NCBI RefSeq assembly: GCF_004127445.1 | Contig: NZ_QEXM01000033.1 | Coordinates: forward strand, 124,001 to 188,000 | Length of the DNA: 64,000 bases | Source of the DNA: Streptomyces alfalfae | GTDB lineage: Bacteria > Actinomycetota > Actinomycetes > Streptomycetales > Streptomycetaceae | Reading direction: 5' to 3' | Notes under the pieces: model-generated | Database searches by the model: none | What the model was told of the DNA's origin: nothing | Seen by the model: the letters and a program-made list of their open reading frames with translations, nothing else | Made by a program: the position numbers and the translations under genes | Shown here: piece by piece, positions 41,987-50,246 of the stretch | How the letters are laid out: each line of letters begins with the position of its first letter | Position numbering within the stretch: the stretch's first letter is position 1

Positions 41987-41999
41987 GTGAACGGTTCAC
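41987..41999. promoter_or_regulatory. GTGAAC-G-GTTCAC palindrome in the LVIVD/DUF305 divergent region
   Basis: A 13-bp perfect palindrome 28 bases upstream of the LVIVD start codon. On the complement strand, GTTCACC followed by TCCG matches the first 7 bases of the Streptomyces PHO-box repeat unit, but a second adjacent unit is not convincing. A regulator is not identified. Confidence 0.4.
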
Positions 42000-42136
42000 G
42001 GACACCCGCAGTATCTGCCTCATCATGCACAGATCAAAAGAGAGGAAACATACTCGTCATGGAAGTTGCCGATCACTGGTGCTCCTCACCGTGCTAGGGC
42101 AGACTCCGACTCGTCTCCTCGCCACCGGAGGTCGCC

Positions 42137-42787
42137 GTGCACCCCGACTGCCGTCGTACGTACGCCCTCGCCACGCTCGTGACCGCCGTTCTCGTCCTGG
42201 GGGGCTGCGACTCCGGCCCGGACGCGGACGCCGGCGGCGAGGCGTCGCCGGGGCCGTCGGTGATAGCCCCGGGCAAGCCCGGCGAGAGCGCCGCCACGCT
42301 GTCGGCAAAGGACGCGGCGGAGCGGCGGGCCGACGACGACACCCCCAACTCGGCCGACTTCGCGTACACGCAGATGATGATCGAGCACCACGGCCAGGCG
42401 TTGACGATGACCGGACTCGCCCCGGAGCGGGCCTCGTCGGCCGAGGTGAAGCGGCTGGCGTCCCGCATCGGCGCCGCCCAGAAACCGGAGATCGGCGCGA
42501 TGAAGCGCTGGCTGAAGAGCCACGGCGGGCCGCGCGAGCAGCACGGGCACGACCACGCGACGATGCCGGGCATGGCCAGTGAGGCGCAGCTGAGGCAGTT
42601 GCGCGCCGCGCGGGGCGAGACGTTCGACCAGCTCTTCCTGAAGCTGATGATCACGCACCACAGCGGGGCGGTCACGATGGCGGCCGACGCGCTCTCCGAG
42701 GGCAACAACATCCAGGTCGAGGAGATGGCGAACGACGTGATCGCCCAGCAGACGAGCGAGATCGGCCGGATGCGGAAGATGGGCTGA
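42137..42787 (+). CDS. DUF305 lipoprotein
   Basis: 216 residues. Lipoprotein signal with lipobox LVLGGC (Cys near residue 24). DUF305 repeats: DFAYTQMMIEHHGQALTMTGLA and then QLFLKLMITHHSGAVTMAADAL, each with a His-His pair in the helix, and HGHDHATMPGM between them. DUF305 proteins are ferritin-like helical bundles, often linked to copper or metal handling. The GTG 42137 start has GAGG 6-9 bases upstream. Its divergent neighbour is the LVIVD protein. Confidence 0.9.
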   Translation: MHPDCRRTYALATLVTAVLVLGGCDSGPDADAGGEASPGPSVIAPGKPGESAATLSAKDAAERRADDDTPNSADFAYTQMMIEHHGQALTMTGLAPERASSAEVKRLASRIGAAQKPEIGAMKRWLKSHGGPREQHGHDHATMPGMASEAQLRQLRAARGETFDQLFLKLMITHHSGAVTMAADALSEGNNIQVEEMANDVIAQQTSEIGRMRKMG

Positions 42788-42894
42788 CCGCGTGCCCGCC
42801 GGACCCACGCCGCGCCGCGCACACTCCTGACAGGGCGCACCCCGGGTGCGATCCTGAAACCGTCCCGGGGTCGCCTCGCGGAGGGAGCACCGCC

Positions 42895-44265
42895 GTGCTG
42901 CAGGTCGCCGTCGTCGGATCGGGCCCCAGCGGGGTGTACGCCGCGCAGTCGCTCGTCCAGCAGGACCGGGTGCCGGACGTGCGGGTCGATGTGCTGGACC
43001 GGCTGCCCTGCCCGTACGGCCTGGTGCGCTACGGGGTCGCGCCCGACCACGAGAAGATCAAGTCCCTGCAGAACAACCTGCGCGCGGTCCTCGAACACGA
43101 GCGCGTCCGCTTCCTCGGCGGCGTCGAGATCGGGCCGGAGACCCTGCCCCCGGCCCGGCTCCTGGGTCTCTACCACGCGGTGGTGTACTGCGTCGGCGCG
43201 GCGGCGGACCGCAGGCTGGGGGTGCCGGGCGAGGAGCTGCCGGGCAGTCACTCCGCGACGGAGTTCGTCTCCTGGTACAGCGCGCACCCCGATGCCCTGC
43301 CGGCCGGTTTCGCCCCGGACGGCTTCATCAGGGGCGTGGAGTCGGCCCTGGTCATCGGCGTGGGGAACGTCGCGGTGGACGTCGCCCGCATCCTCGCCCG
43401 CGGCGTCGCCGAGCTGCTGCCCACCGACATGCCGGACGCGGCCCTCGGCGTCCTCGCGGGCAGCCGGGTCCGGGAGGTGCACATGGTGGGCAGGCGCGGG
43501 CCCTCGCAGGCCAGGTTCACCACCAAGGAGCTGCGGGAGCTGGGCTCGCTGCCAGAGACCGAGGTCGTCGTGGACCCGGCGGAGCTGGCGCTCGACCCCG
43601 CGTACCTCGACCCCTCGGGGCTTCCCGCGGCGAGCCGTCGCAACGTGGAGGTGCTGCGCGGCTGGGCGGAGCGACCGCCGAGCGGCCTCGCGCGCCGGAT
43701 CAGGCTGCGGTTCTTCCTGCGCCCGGTCGCCCTGACCGCCGGGGTATCCGGACGGGTCGCCGGGGCGCGGTTCGAGCGCACGCTGCCGGACGGCCGGGGC
43801 GGGGTCACGGGGGCGGGGCGGTACGAGGACATCCCCGCCCAGCTGGTCCTGCGCTCGGTGGGCTATCGGGGGGTGCCGCTCGCGGGGCTGCCGTTCGACC
43901 CGGATCGGGGCACGGTGCCGCACGCGGCCGGGCGGGTGCTGCGCGAGGGGGCGCCGTCGGCGGGTGAGTACGTCGCGGGGTGGATCAAGCGCGGGCCCAC
44001 CGGTGTCATCGGCGCCAACCGCCCCTGCGCCAAGGAGACGGTCGCCTCCCTGCTCGACGACGCCCCCGGGCTCCTGCGCAGGGAGCTGCCGGGCGACCCG
44101 CTCGCGGGGCTGCGGGCGGCGGGCCTGCGGCCGGTGGAGTGGCCGGGGTGGCTGGCCATCGAGCGCGCCGAGGCCGAGCTGGGGCGTTCGCTCGGCAGGG
44201 GCGTGGTGAAGATCCCGGACTGGGAGGGGCTGCGCGGCGCGGCGGCGCGGGCCACGCCGGGCTGA
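42895..44265 (+). CDS. fprA: FprA-type ferredoxin/NADP+ reductase
   Basis: 456 residues. FAD-binding VAVVGSGPSGVYAAQSL, then the strongly conserved PYGLVRYGVAPDHEKIKSLQ, NADP region IGVGNVAVDVARILAR and VHMVGRRGPSQARFTTKELREL, and the C-terminal AGWIKRGPTGVIGANRPCAKET. These match the mycobacterial FprA / adrenodoxin reductase group. It moves electrons between NADPH and ferredoxins for cytochromes P450 or other redox enzymes. Partner ferredoxin not adjacent. GTG 42895 with GGGAG upstream. Confidence 0.9.
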   Translation: MLQVAVVGSGPSGVYAAQSLVQQDRVPDVRVDVLDRLPCPYGLVRYGVAPDHEKIKSLQNNLRAVLEHERVRFLGGVEIGPETLPPARLLGLYHAVVYCVGAAADRRLGVPGEELPGSHSATEFVSWYSAHPDALPAGFAPDGFIRGVESALVIGVGNVAVDVARILARGVAELLPTDMPDAALGVLAGSRVREVHMVGRRGPSQARFTTKELRELGSLPETEVVVDPAELALDPAYLDPSGLPAASRRNVEVLRGWAERPPSGLARRIRLRFFLRPVALTAGVSGRVAGARFERTLPDGRGGVTGAGRYEDIPAQLVLRSVGYRGVPLAGLPFDPDRGTVPHAAGRVLREGAPSAGEYVAGWIKRGPTGVIGANRPCAKETVASLLDDAPGLLRRELPGDPLAGLRAAGLRPVEWPGWLAIERAEAELGRSLGRGVVKIPDWEGLRGAAARATPG

Positions 44266-44290
44266 GGCAGGGGCCCGCGCCGGGCGCGGG

Positions 44291-44650
44291 TCAGCTTCCG
44301 GCGGCCGTCCGCCGCTCGGCCTGGCGGGCCGCCGCCGCGAGGACCGTGTCCAGGAGGCCGGGGAAGAGCGCGTCCAGGTCGTCGCGGCGCAGCACGCTGA
44401 GCTTGGCGGTGCCGCGGTAGATCTGCCGGATCACGCCGTTCTCGCGCAGCACCCGGAAGTGATGGGTGCTGGTGGACTTGCTGACCGGCAGCGCGAAGTA
44501 GGAGCAGGAGAGCTCCGCGCCCTCCTCGCGCGCGAGGTCCCGGACCACCCGCATGCGCATGGGGTCGGCGAAGGCGTGCAGCACGCCTTCGAGCGTGATC
44601 TCCCCGAGGCCGGGGTGGGCGAGCGTCCTGCTGCCCGCGGCGGTCGTCAT
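44291..44650 (-). CDS. ArsR-family regulator paired with old yellow enzyme
   Basis: 119 residues. Winged helix: FADPMRMRVVRDLAREEGAELSCSYFALPVSKSTSTHHFRVLRENGVIRQ. It lacks the usual ELCVC metal-binding cysteines; one Cys remains in ELSCSYF. Because the partner enzyme reduces electrophilic enones and nitro compounds, an electrophile or thiol-reactive signal is more likely than a metal. ATG 44650 has GGGAG at spacing 7. Two identical operators lie between it and the divergent reductase gene. Confidence 0.9.
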   Translation of the reverse strand: MTTAAGSRTLAHPGLGEITLEGVLHAFADPMRMRVVRDLAREEGAELSCSYFALPVSKSTSTHHFRVLRENGVIRQIYRGTAKLSVLRRDDLDALFPGLLDTVLAAAARQAERRTAAGS

Positions 44651-44687
44651 AGCGGCTCCCCTTCGTCCGGATCTCCCCTGTGCATTG

Positions 44688-44737
44688 TACGAGAACCTTC
44701 GTAGTTTGACATCCACCGTACTACGAGGTCTATCGTA
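44688..44737. promoter_or_regulatory. Two identical ArsR operators, TACGA-N6-TCGTA
   Basis: TACGA-N6-TCGTA occurs at 44688-44703 and again at 44722-44737: same arms and same 6-base spacing, 34 bases apart centre to centre. A TTGACA -35 element for the reductase gene (44706-44711) lies between them, and TATCGT at 44731-44736, a possible -10, is inside the second. The first would cover the regulator's own promoter. Confidence 0.8.
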
Positions 44738-44772
44738 CGAAGCACACACCAGCCCTGACGAAGGAGGCCGCC

Positions 44773-45852
44773 GTGAGCGCGCTGTTCGAGCCCTACACCC
44801 TGCGATCCCTGACCATCCCCAACCGGGTGTGGATGCCTCCGATGTGCCAGTACTCGGCGCTGCCGCAGGGACCCGAGACGGGCGCGCCCCAGGACTGGCA
44901 CTTCGCGCACTACGCGGCGCGGGCCGCGGGCGGCACCGGCCTGATCATCGTCGAGGCCACCGCGGTCAGTCCCGAGGGCCGCATCAGCCCCTACGACCTC
45001 GGCATCTGGAACGAGACGCAGGTCGCCGCCTTCCGCCGGATCACCGACTTCCTCAAGGGCCAGAACACCGTTCCCGGCATCCAGATCGGGCACGCCGGAC
45101 GCAAGGCCTCCACCGACCGCCCCTGGGTCGGCGGCGCCCCGGTGGGCCCCGACGCGCACGGCTGGCAGCCGGCGGGCCCGAGCCCCGTCGCCTTCGACGA
45201 GCACCACCCGGTGCCGACGGAGCTCACCGTCGCGGAGATCAAGGAGATCGTGGCGCAGTTCGCCGACGCCGCCCGCCGCTCGCTGGACGCCGGCTTCGAG
45301 GTCGCCGAACTGCACGGCGCACACGGCTACCTCATCGGCGAGTTCCTCTCCCCGCACAGCAACAAGCGCGCCGACGAGTACGGCGGCTCGTACGAGAACC
45401 GCACCCGCTTCGCGCTGGAGGTCGTCGACGCCGTACGCGCGGTGTGGCCCGAGGACAAGCCGCTGTTCTTCCGCATCTCCGCCACCGACTGGCTGGAGGA
45501 GGCGGGCTGGACCGCGGACGACACCGTCCGCTTCGCCACGGAGCTCAAGGAGCACGGCATAGACCTGCTCGACGTCTCCACCGGCGGCAACGCCGCGGGC
45601 GTGCGCATCCCCGTCGGCCCCGGCTACCAGGTGCCGTTCGCCGCGCGCGTGAAGGCCGAGACCGAGCTGGCCGTCGCCGCGGTCGGCCTGATCACCGAGG
45701 TGGAGCAGGCCGAGAAGATCCTCGCCAACGGCGAGGCCGACGCCGTGCTGCTCGGCCGCGAGCTGCTCCGCGACCCCTCGTGGGCGCGGCGCGCGGCGCG
45801 CGAGCTCGGCGCCGACGTCCACGTGCCCGACCAGTACCACCGCTCGGTCTGA
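44773..45852 (+). CDS. Old yellow enzyme, NADH:flavin oxidoreductase (YqjM-like)
   Basis: 359 residues. FMN beta-alpha barrel. The class III signature MCQYSA (Cys near 25, Tyr near 27), IQIGHAGRKAS with the active-site His, VAELHGAHGYLIGEFLSP, and HSNKRADEYGGSYENRTRF. It reduces activated C=C bonds with NAD(P)H and may defend against reactive electrophiles. GTG 44773 has AAGGAGG at 44760-44766. Expression controlled by the divergent ArsR gene. Confidence 0.93.
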   Translation: MSALFEPYTLRSLTIPNRVWMPPMCQYSALPQGPETGAPQDWHFAHYAARAAGGTGLIIVEATAVSPEGRISPYDLGIWNETQVAAFRRITDFLKGQNTVPGIQIGHAGRKASTDRPWVGGAPVGPDAHGWQPAGPSPVAFDEHHPVPTELTVAEIKEIVAQFADAARRSLDAGFEVAELHGAHGYLIGEFLSPHSNKRADEYGGSYENRTRFALEVVDAVRAVWPEDKPLFFRISATDWLEEAGWTADDTVRFATELKEHGIDLLDVSTGGNAAGVRIPVGPGYQVPFAARVKAETELAVAAVGLITEVEQAEKILANGEADAVLLGRELLRDPSWARRAARELGADVHVPDQYHRSV

Positions 45853-45871
45853 GCCGGCCGGCCCCCGCGCG

Positions 45872-46255
45872 CTACTCCGGGATCGCCGCCAGGGTGAAGG
45901 AGTGGCCCGCGGGGTCGGAGTAGGTGCGCGAGTCCCGTGGCCCGTGGTTGTTCTTGGTGTCCACGGGCCGCGCGCCCAGGCCGATCGCCTCGCGCTCGGC
46001 CTCGTCCATGTCCTGGCGGGCGACCATGATGCGCAGGTGCGCCTGCTGCGAGTCCTCGGGGCGTGGCCAGCTCGGCGGGATGTAGTCCCGCTCGCGGTGG
46101 ACGGCGAGGCAGACCCCGTTGTCGACGGCGACCTCCACGTAGTCGGGGTCCTTGCTCAGCCGCACCTCCGCACCGAGCAGTCCCGCGTAGAATTCGGCGA
46201 GCGCCTCGGGCTCCGAACAGTCAAGTACCAGCACGGTGTTCTTCTGCACGGTCAT
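45872..46255 (-). CDS. VOC/glyoxalase-like protein
   Basis: 127 residues. Starts with NTVLVLDCSEPEALAEFYAGLLGAEVRL, then YVEVAVDNGVCLAVHRE, and a C-terminal DPAGHSFTLAAIPE. Glyoxalase-like 6 subgroup, with unknown substrate. In the metal-ligand position of the last strand it has His-Ser-Phe instead of the common Glu, so it may not be an enzyme. ATG 46255. Convergent with the reductase gene. Confidence 0.85.
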   Translation of the reverse strand: MTVQKNTVLVLDCSEPEALAEFYAGLLGAEVRLSKDPDYVEVAVDNGVCLAVHRERDYIPPSWPRPEDSQQAHLRIMVARQDMDEAEREAIGLGARPVDTKNNHGPRDSRTYSDPAGHSFTLAAIPE

Positions 46256-46310
46256 GGTGTCCGGATCCCCCCGCGGCCCCGCCCCAAACCGGGCCGTGCG
46301 CTCGGGCCGC

Positions 46311-47126
46311 CTACTTCATCCACTCCGCCTCGTACGTCGCGTACGTGCCGTCGTGCACGGCGAGGTGCACGAACTGGTCGACGTACTCCCTGAAGTCCGC
46401 GTCGCCGCGCGGCGTCGCGTAGGCCTTCTCCGAGAAGGTGAACGGCTTCTCCGGGTGCAGGGCGCAGAGTTCGGGGTGGATCGTCGACTGGTAGAGCGTC
46501 TCGCTCGCGTCGGTCATCATCACGTCCGCCCTGCCGGCCACGATCTCCTCGAAGATCGTGGTGTTCTCCGGGTGGAGTCTGATCGTCGCCCGCTCGATGT
46601 TCGCCCGGGTGAACTCCTCGTTCGTGCCGCCGGGGTTGACGATCACGGTCGTGCCCGGCCGGTCGATGTCGGCGAGGGTTCCCTCCCCGAACTCGTCCTT
46701 GTCCGCACACCGCACGATCGGCGTCTTGCCGTCCTCACGCGTGGGCTCGCTGAAGGAGACCTGCCGGGCGCGCGGCAGGGTGATCGACACCCCGCCGACG
46801 CCGATGTCGCAGCGGCGCGCGGCGACGTCCCCGGTGAGTCTCGCCCATGTCGTGGCGGTGAACTCCGGCTTGGCGTCGAGGCTTCTGGCCAGGTCGCGCG
46901 CCATGGAGACGTCGACGCCGCGATACGTGCCGTCCTTCGGGTCCCGCTGGGTGAAGGGGGCGTAGTCACCGGTCGTGCAGACCTTGAGGACGCCCTTCTT
47001 CGGCACGGTGTCCAGGAGGCTGCCGTGCGGGCGGTCGGGTCGCCGCCCCGCGTCGGGCGAGGCGGGCGCGGCGGCCGTGACGGCCAGCAGGCAGACCAGG
47101 ACGGACAGGGTGGCGGCACGCTTCAC
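46311..47126 (-). CDS. Exported cyclohexadienyl dehydratase-like (PheC-type) binding-fold protein
   Basis: 271 residues. Signal peptide (VKRAATLSVLVCLLAVTAAAPASP). The mature part is a type II periplasmic-binding fold: VCTTGDYAPFTQRD, ARRCDIGVGGVSITLPRARQVSFSEP, DGKTPIVRC, VIVNPGGTNEEFTRANI, ADVMMTDASE, HPELCALHPEKPFTFSEKAY. The NPGGTNE, DGKTPI and LCALHP strings resemble periplasmic cyclohexadienyl dehydratase (PheC) more than amino-acid-binding proteins. If active, it converts prephenate or arogenate outside the cell. No permease or ATPase is adjacent. Start GTG 47126 with GAGGAG. Confidence 0.75.
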   Translation of the reverse strand: MKRAATLSVLVCLLAVTAAAPASPDAGRRPDRPHGSLLDTVPKKGVLKVCTTGDYAPFTQRDPKDGTYRGVDVSMARDLARSLDAKPEFTATTWARLTGDVAARRCDIGVGGVSITLPRARQVSFSEPTREDGKTPIVRCADKDEFGEGTLADIDRPGTTVIVNPGGTNEEFTRANIERATIRLHPENTTIFEEIVAGRADVMMTDASETLYQSTIHPELCALHPEKPFTFSEKAYATPRGDADFREYVDQFVHLAVHDGTYATYEAEWMK

Positions 47127-47216
47127 GGGGACTCCTCGGCGCTCGGGCGGCTCGGAGGGATCACCTTCGCAGACGCCTTCACGCGGGTGAACCCCCATCT
47201 CGCCGGGCGACCCGCG

Positions 47217-48788
47217 TCACGCGAGCGGCGCCAGGGTGACCGGGGTCAGGTCCGGTCCGGGCCCCGTGTCGAAGGCGTCCTCGTCGAAGGGGTACAGCGG
47301 ACGCTCGACGCGGTGGTGGCCGAGCCGCGGCAGATCCTGGTCGACGCCGCCCGGGGTGAGGGCGAGCAGCCAGTCGGCCGCCATGTCGTACAGCTCGGGC
47401 TCCAGGTAGCCGATCTTCACGGCCACGATGTCGTACGTCCGCGGGTCGACGCCCAGGCCTCCGTCGGCCGGGCCCATGAAGTCGGCCAGGGTGTGGAACG
47501 GCTTGCGGCGTTCGACGAGGACGACGGTGAGGCCACCGCTGCGCACGGCCGCCATGTCGACCCCGCGGTCGTACGCGCCGCCCTCCGCGCGGTCCTTCTG
47601 GTCCATGGCGCGCTGCAACGCGACGACCGTGCCGGTGAGTTCGCACGGGCCGCCGTGGCCCCGGTCGACCTTGCCGCCGACGCTCAGCGTGACCTCGGCG
47701 CCCACCCCCGCCTCGAAGCAGCGGGCCACGGCCACGGGGTCGGTGATGCCGGGGTGCAGCGCGGTGACCTCGCCGGAGCGGATCGCGTCGTGCGCGAGCA
47801 GCTTCTCCAGCATGTACGCGAGGTCGCCCGCGCCGCCCGCGGTGGGGTTGTCGCCCGAGTCGCTGATCAGGAAGGGCCGCTTCGCCGACGCCACGGCCCG
47901 CTCCACGCACTCCTCGGCCGTGCCCGTCGGCCCGACGAAGACGAACTCCTTGCGGGCGTCCCAGTAGCGTCGGGCGAGCTTCTCCGCCTCGGCCGCGGCG
48001 AGTTCGGCGTCGTCGCCGGTCACGACGATGGCCGCCCGGCAGCGCGGCTCGTCGGCCCAGGCGTAGCCCACACACATCGCGGCGTCGAGGATGCCGGGCA
48101 GCTGCTCGATCCCGGCGAGCGAGGCGTACAGGGACTTCGCGGGCTCCAGGCGGGTGCTGGTCTTCTCACCGGGGAGCAGCACGGGCACCTGCACCCAGGC
48201 CCGGTGCGGCCGGACGCCGTCCCGCAGGCACGTCACCAGGTTGCGGGCGGCGCGCTCGCGGGTCTCCCAGGCGTCCTCGTGCGGGGCCAGGCGGTGGGCG
48301 GTGAGCAGGTCGACGGGCTCGGCGAAGCGGCGTGAGACGTTGCCGTGCAGGTCCATGGCGGTGGAGATCATCGGGCGGCCGGCGCCGTCCGGGGCGCCGA
48401 CCGAGTCGAGGGCGGCGCGCACGGCCTCGGTGAGGTCGGCCTCGGCGTCGCTCAGGCCCATGACGCTCATCGCGCCGTGGATGTCGTACACCAGGCCGTC
48501 CAGGGGGCCCGCCCGCCGTATGCGCGTGACCAGTTCGTCCTTGAGGGTCAGGTACGACTCGGCCTCCACGGGGCCGCCGGGCAGCGCGGTGGCGTGCAGC
48601 AGCGGCACCCATTCGACGGCGGTGGCGAGGTCGGAGTCGGGGCGCGTCCATGTGTAGCGGTCGAGGAGGTCCTGGCCGCGGGTCCGGCGGAAGTCGTCCG
48701 TGGTGGAGCGGTGCGGGCAGAACGTGGAGGACTCGATGCCGATGCCGCCGATGCCGATGCGCAGGCGACGGGGTGCGGAGGGGGTCAT
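47217..48788 (-). CDS. M81-family metallopeptidase (MlrC-like)
   Basis: 523 residues. MlrC N-terminal domain: IGIGGIGIESSTFCPHRSTTDDF, LDGLVYDIHGAMSVMG with the His in DIHGAM, STAMDLHGNVS with the probable zinc-binding Asp and His, and LTAHRLAPHEDAWET, where the second His is also likely a ligand. The C-terminal domain has ISDSGDNPTAGGAGDLAYML. MlrC in other bacteria completes breakdown of the linearised cyclic peptide microcystin. Here it probably cuts imported peptides. Its ATG overlaps the stop of the ROK gene by four bases. Confidence 0.9.
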   Translation of the reverse strand: MTPSAPRRLRIGIGGIGIESSTFCPHRSTTDDFRRTRGQDLLDRYTWTRPDSDLATAVEWVPLLHATALPGGPVEAESYLTLKDELVTRIRRAGPLDGLVYDIHGAMSVMGLSDAEADLTEAVRAALDSVGAPDGAGRPMISTAMDLHGNVSRRFAEPVDLLTAHRLAPHEDAWETRERAARNLVTCLRDGVRPHRAWVQVPVLLPGEKTSTRLEPAKSLYASLAGIEQLPGILDAAMCVGYAWADEPRCRAAIVVTGDDAELAAAEAEKLARRYWDARKEFVFVGPTGTAEECVERAVASAKRPFLISDSGDNPTAGGAGDLAYMLEKLLAHDAIRSGEVTALHPGITDPVAVARCFEAGVGAEVTLSVGGKVDRGHGGPCELTGTVVALQRAMDQKDRAEGGAYDRGVDMAAVRSGGLTVVLVERRKPFHTLADFMGPADGGLGVDPRTYDIVAVKIGYLEPELYDMAADWLLALTPGGVDQDLPRLGHHRVERPLYPFDEDAFDTGPGPDLTPVTLAPLA

Positions 48789-49990
48789 GCGGACGCGCTC
48801 TCTTCCTTGGGTGCGGGGACTGCGGGGGCCGGGGTGTTCGCGGCGGTCGGCAGGTGGTGGCGGAGGGCGGTGAGGCCGGCGCCGAGAAGGCCCGCGTCGA
48901 CTCCGGTGACGGTGGTGGTGATCTCCAGGTCGGCCGTGGCGAGCGGCAGGCAGCGTTCGTAGAGCACCCCGCGCACGGCGGCGACCAGGGGTTCCGCCGT
49001 GGCGAGGACGCCGCCGAGCGCCACGGCCTGGGGGTTGAAGAAGTTGACGACGACGGAGAGGACCGTGCCGATGTGCCGGCCCGCGGTGCGGACCAGGGTG
49101 GTGGCCTGCGGGTCGCCGTCCGCGACCAGGCGCAGCAGGTCGCCGGTGTCCCGCACCTCCACGCCCCGCGCGGCGAGTTCGCGGATGAGGGCGGCGCCGC
49201 TGGCCACGGTCTCCAGGCAGCCGATGTTGCCGCAGCTGCACGGCCGGTCGCCGGCGGCGTCGACGCGGACGTGGCTGATGTCGCCCGCGCTGCCGTTGGC
49301 CCCGTCGTGCGGGCGTCCCGCGGAGACGATGCCGCTGCCGATGCCGCGCCCGGCCTTGACGACCACGAGGTGCTCCAGCTCGGGCCGGGCCACGCGGTGC
49401 TCGCCCACGGCCATCATCGTGGCGTCGTTGTCGACGGTGACGGGGATGCCGAGGCGCTCGGCGAGGACGTCCCGCAGCGGGTAGCGGTGCCAGCCCGGCA
49501 TGCGGGACGGGCTGAGGACGCGTCCGGTGGCGGGCTGCACGGGGCCGGGGAAGGCGACGCCGAGCGCCCGCACGGTGCGGCCCTCTGCCTGCTGGCGCGC
49601 GACCAGGGTGTCGACCTGACCGCAGAGCCAGTCCACCGCGGACTCGGGGCCCGCGGTGATGTCGTGCGGCAGGTCGACGGCGTCGCTGACCGTGCCGCCG
49701 AGGTCGACGACGCCGAGCCGCGCGTGGTGGCTGCCGAGGTCCGCGGCGAGCGCCACGCCTCCTCGCGCCGCCACCCGCAGCAGCCGCGGCCTGCGCCCGC
49801 CGCGCGAGGCGCCCTCGCCGGACTCGCTGAGCAGCCCGGCGTCGACCAGTTCCTGCACGCGCAGGGAGACCGTCGAGGGGGCGAGGCCCAACTCGCGTAC
49901 GAGGTCGGCGCGGGAGGACGCCACCCCCGATGAGACCAGGTGCACGATGTGCTGCGCCGATCCCGGTTCGCCGAGTGGTGTACCGGTCAT
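48785..49990 (-). CDS. ROK-family transcriptional repressor
   Basis: 401 residues. N-terminal winged helix (IVHLVSSGVASSRADLVRELGLAPSTVSLRVQELVDAGLL, about 17-57), then an ROK sugar-kinase-like fold: ALAADLGSHHARLGVVDL, LGVAFPGPVQP, VTVDNDATMMAVGE, and the zinc motif CSCGNIGCLETVASG. Some members have lost kinase activity and act only as regulators. ATG 49990. First of a two-gene operon with the M81 peptidase and divergent from the peptide ABC transporter, whose control region contains three CGAATGAA-type repeats that could be its binding sites. Confidence 0.9.
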   Translation of the reverse strand: MTGTPLGEPGSAQHIVHLVSSGVASSRADLVRELGLAPSTVSLRVQELVDAGLLSESGEGASRGGRRPRLLRVAARGGVALAADLGSHHARLGVVDLGGTVSDAVDLPHDITAGPESAVDWLCGQVDTLVARQQAEGRTVRALGVAFPGPVQPATGRVLSPSRMPGWHRYPLRDVLAERLGIPVTVDNDATMMAVGEHRVARPELEHLVVVKAGRGIGSGIVSAGRPHDGANGSAGDISHVRVDAAGDRPCSCGNIGCLETVASGAALIRELAARGVEVRDTGDLLRLVADGDPQATTLVRTAGRHIGTVLSVVVNFFNPQAVALGGVLATAEPLVAAVRGVLYERCLPLATADLEITTTVTGVDAGLLGAGLTALRHHLPTAANTPAPAVPAPKEESASA

Positions 49991-50052
49991 GCCGTCCCCC
50001 GTCGCTCGCCCGCGGCTCCCGGGCCGACGCCCCGAGCCGCTCGGCCGCCCCC

Positions 50053-50149
50053 GTTCATTCGCGAAGTTCATTCGATGCCGGACAGAACATTAGGCCTGAT
50101 CGAACCAAGCTGGCTAGGCCTGGCTGTTTCAAAGTTCTTGCCGAATGAA
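50053..50149. promoter_or_regulatory. Three ROK operator-like repeats in the divergent region
   Basis: GTTCATTCG occurs at 50053-50061 and 50066-50074 (direct, 13 bases start to start). Its reverse form CGAATGAA(G) is at 50142-50150, matching 8 of 9 bases. A TTCGCGAA palindrome (50058-50065) joins the first two. They flank both promoters. Confidence 0.55.
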
Positions 50150-50153
50150 GCTA

Positions 50154-50183
50154 TTGACTTGTTTTTCTTCCGGGGCCTACCTT
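50154..50183 (+). promoter_or_regulatory. Promoter of the peptide ABC transporter operon
   Basis: TTGACT (50154-50159), 18 bases, then TACCTT (50178-50183). This is a typical -35/-10 pair for the principal sigma factor, giving a leader of around 55 bases to the ATG at 50247. The CGAATGAA repeat just upstream suggests repressor control. Confidence 0.65.
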
Positions 50184-50246
50184 TCGGGCGCCGCCCCCTC
50201 GTTCTCCGGTACGGGCGGCCCCGTAGCCCCTTGGAGGCCCATCGCC

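Noticed and set aside
41987..42000. PHO box controlling the LVIVD and DUF305 genes
   Set aside because: Only one good 7-base GTTCACC half is present; the adjoining direct repeat needed for PhoP binding is missing, so I list it only as a palindrome.
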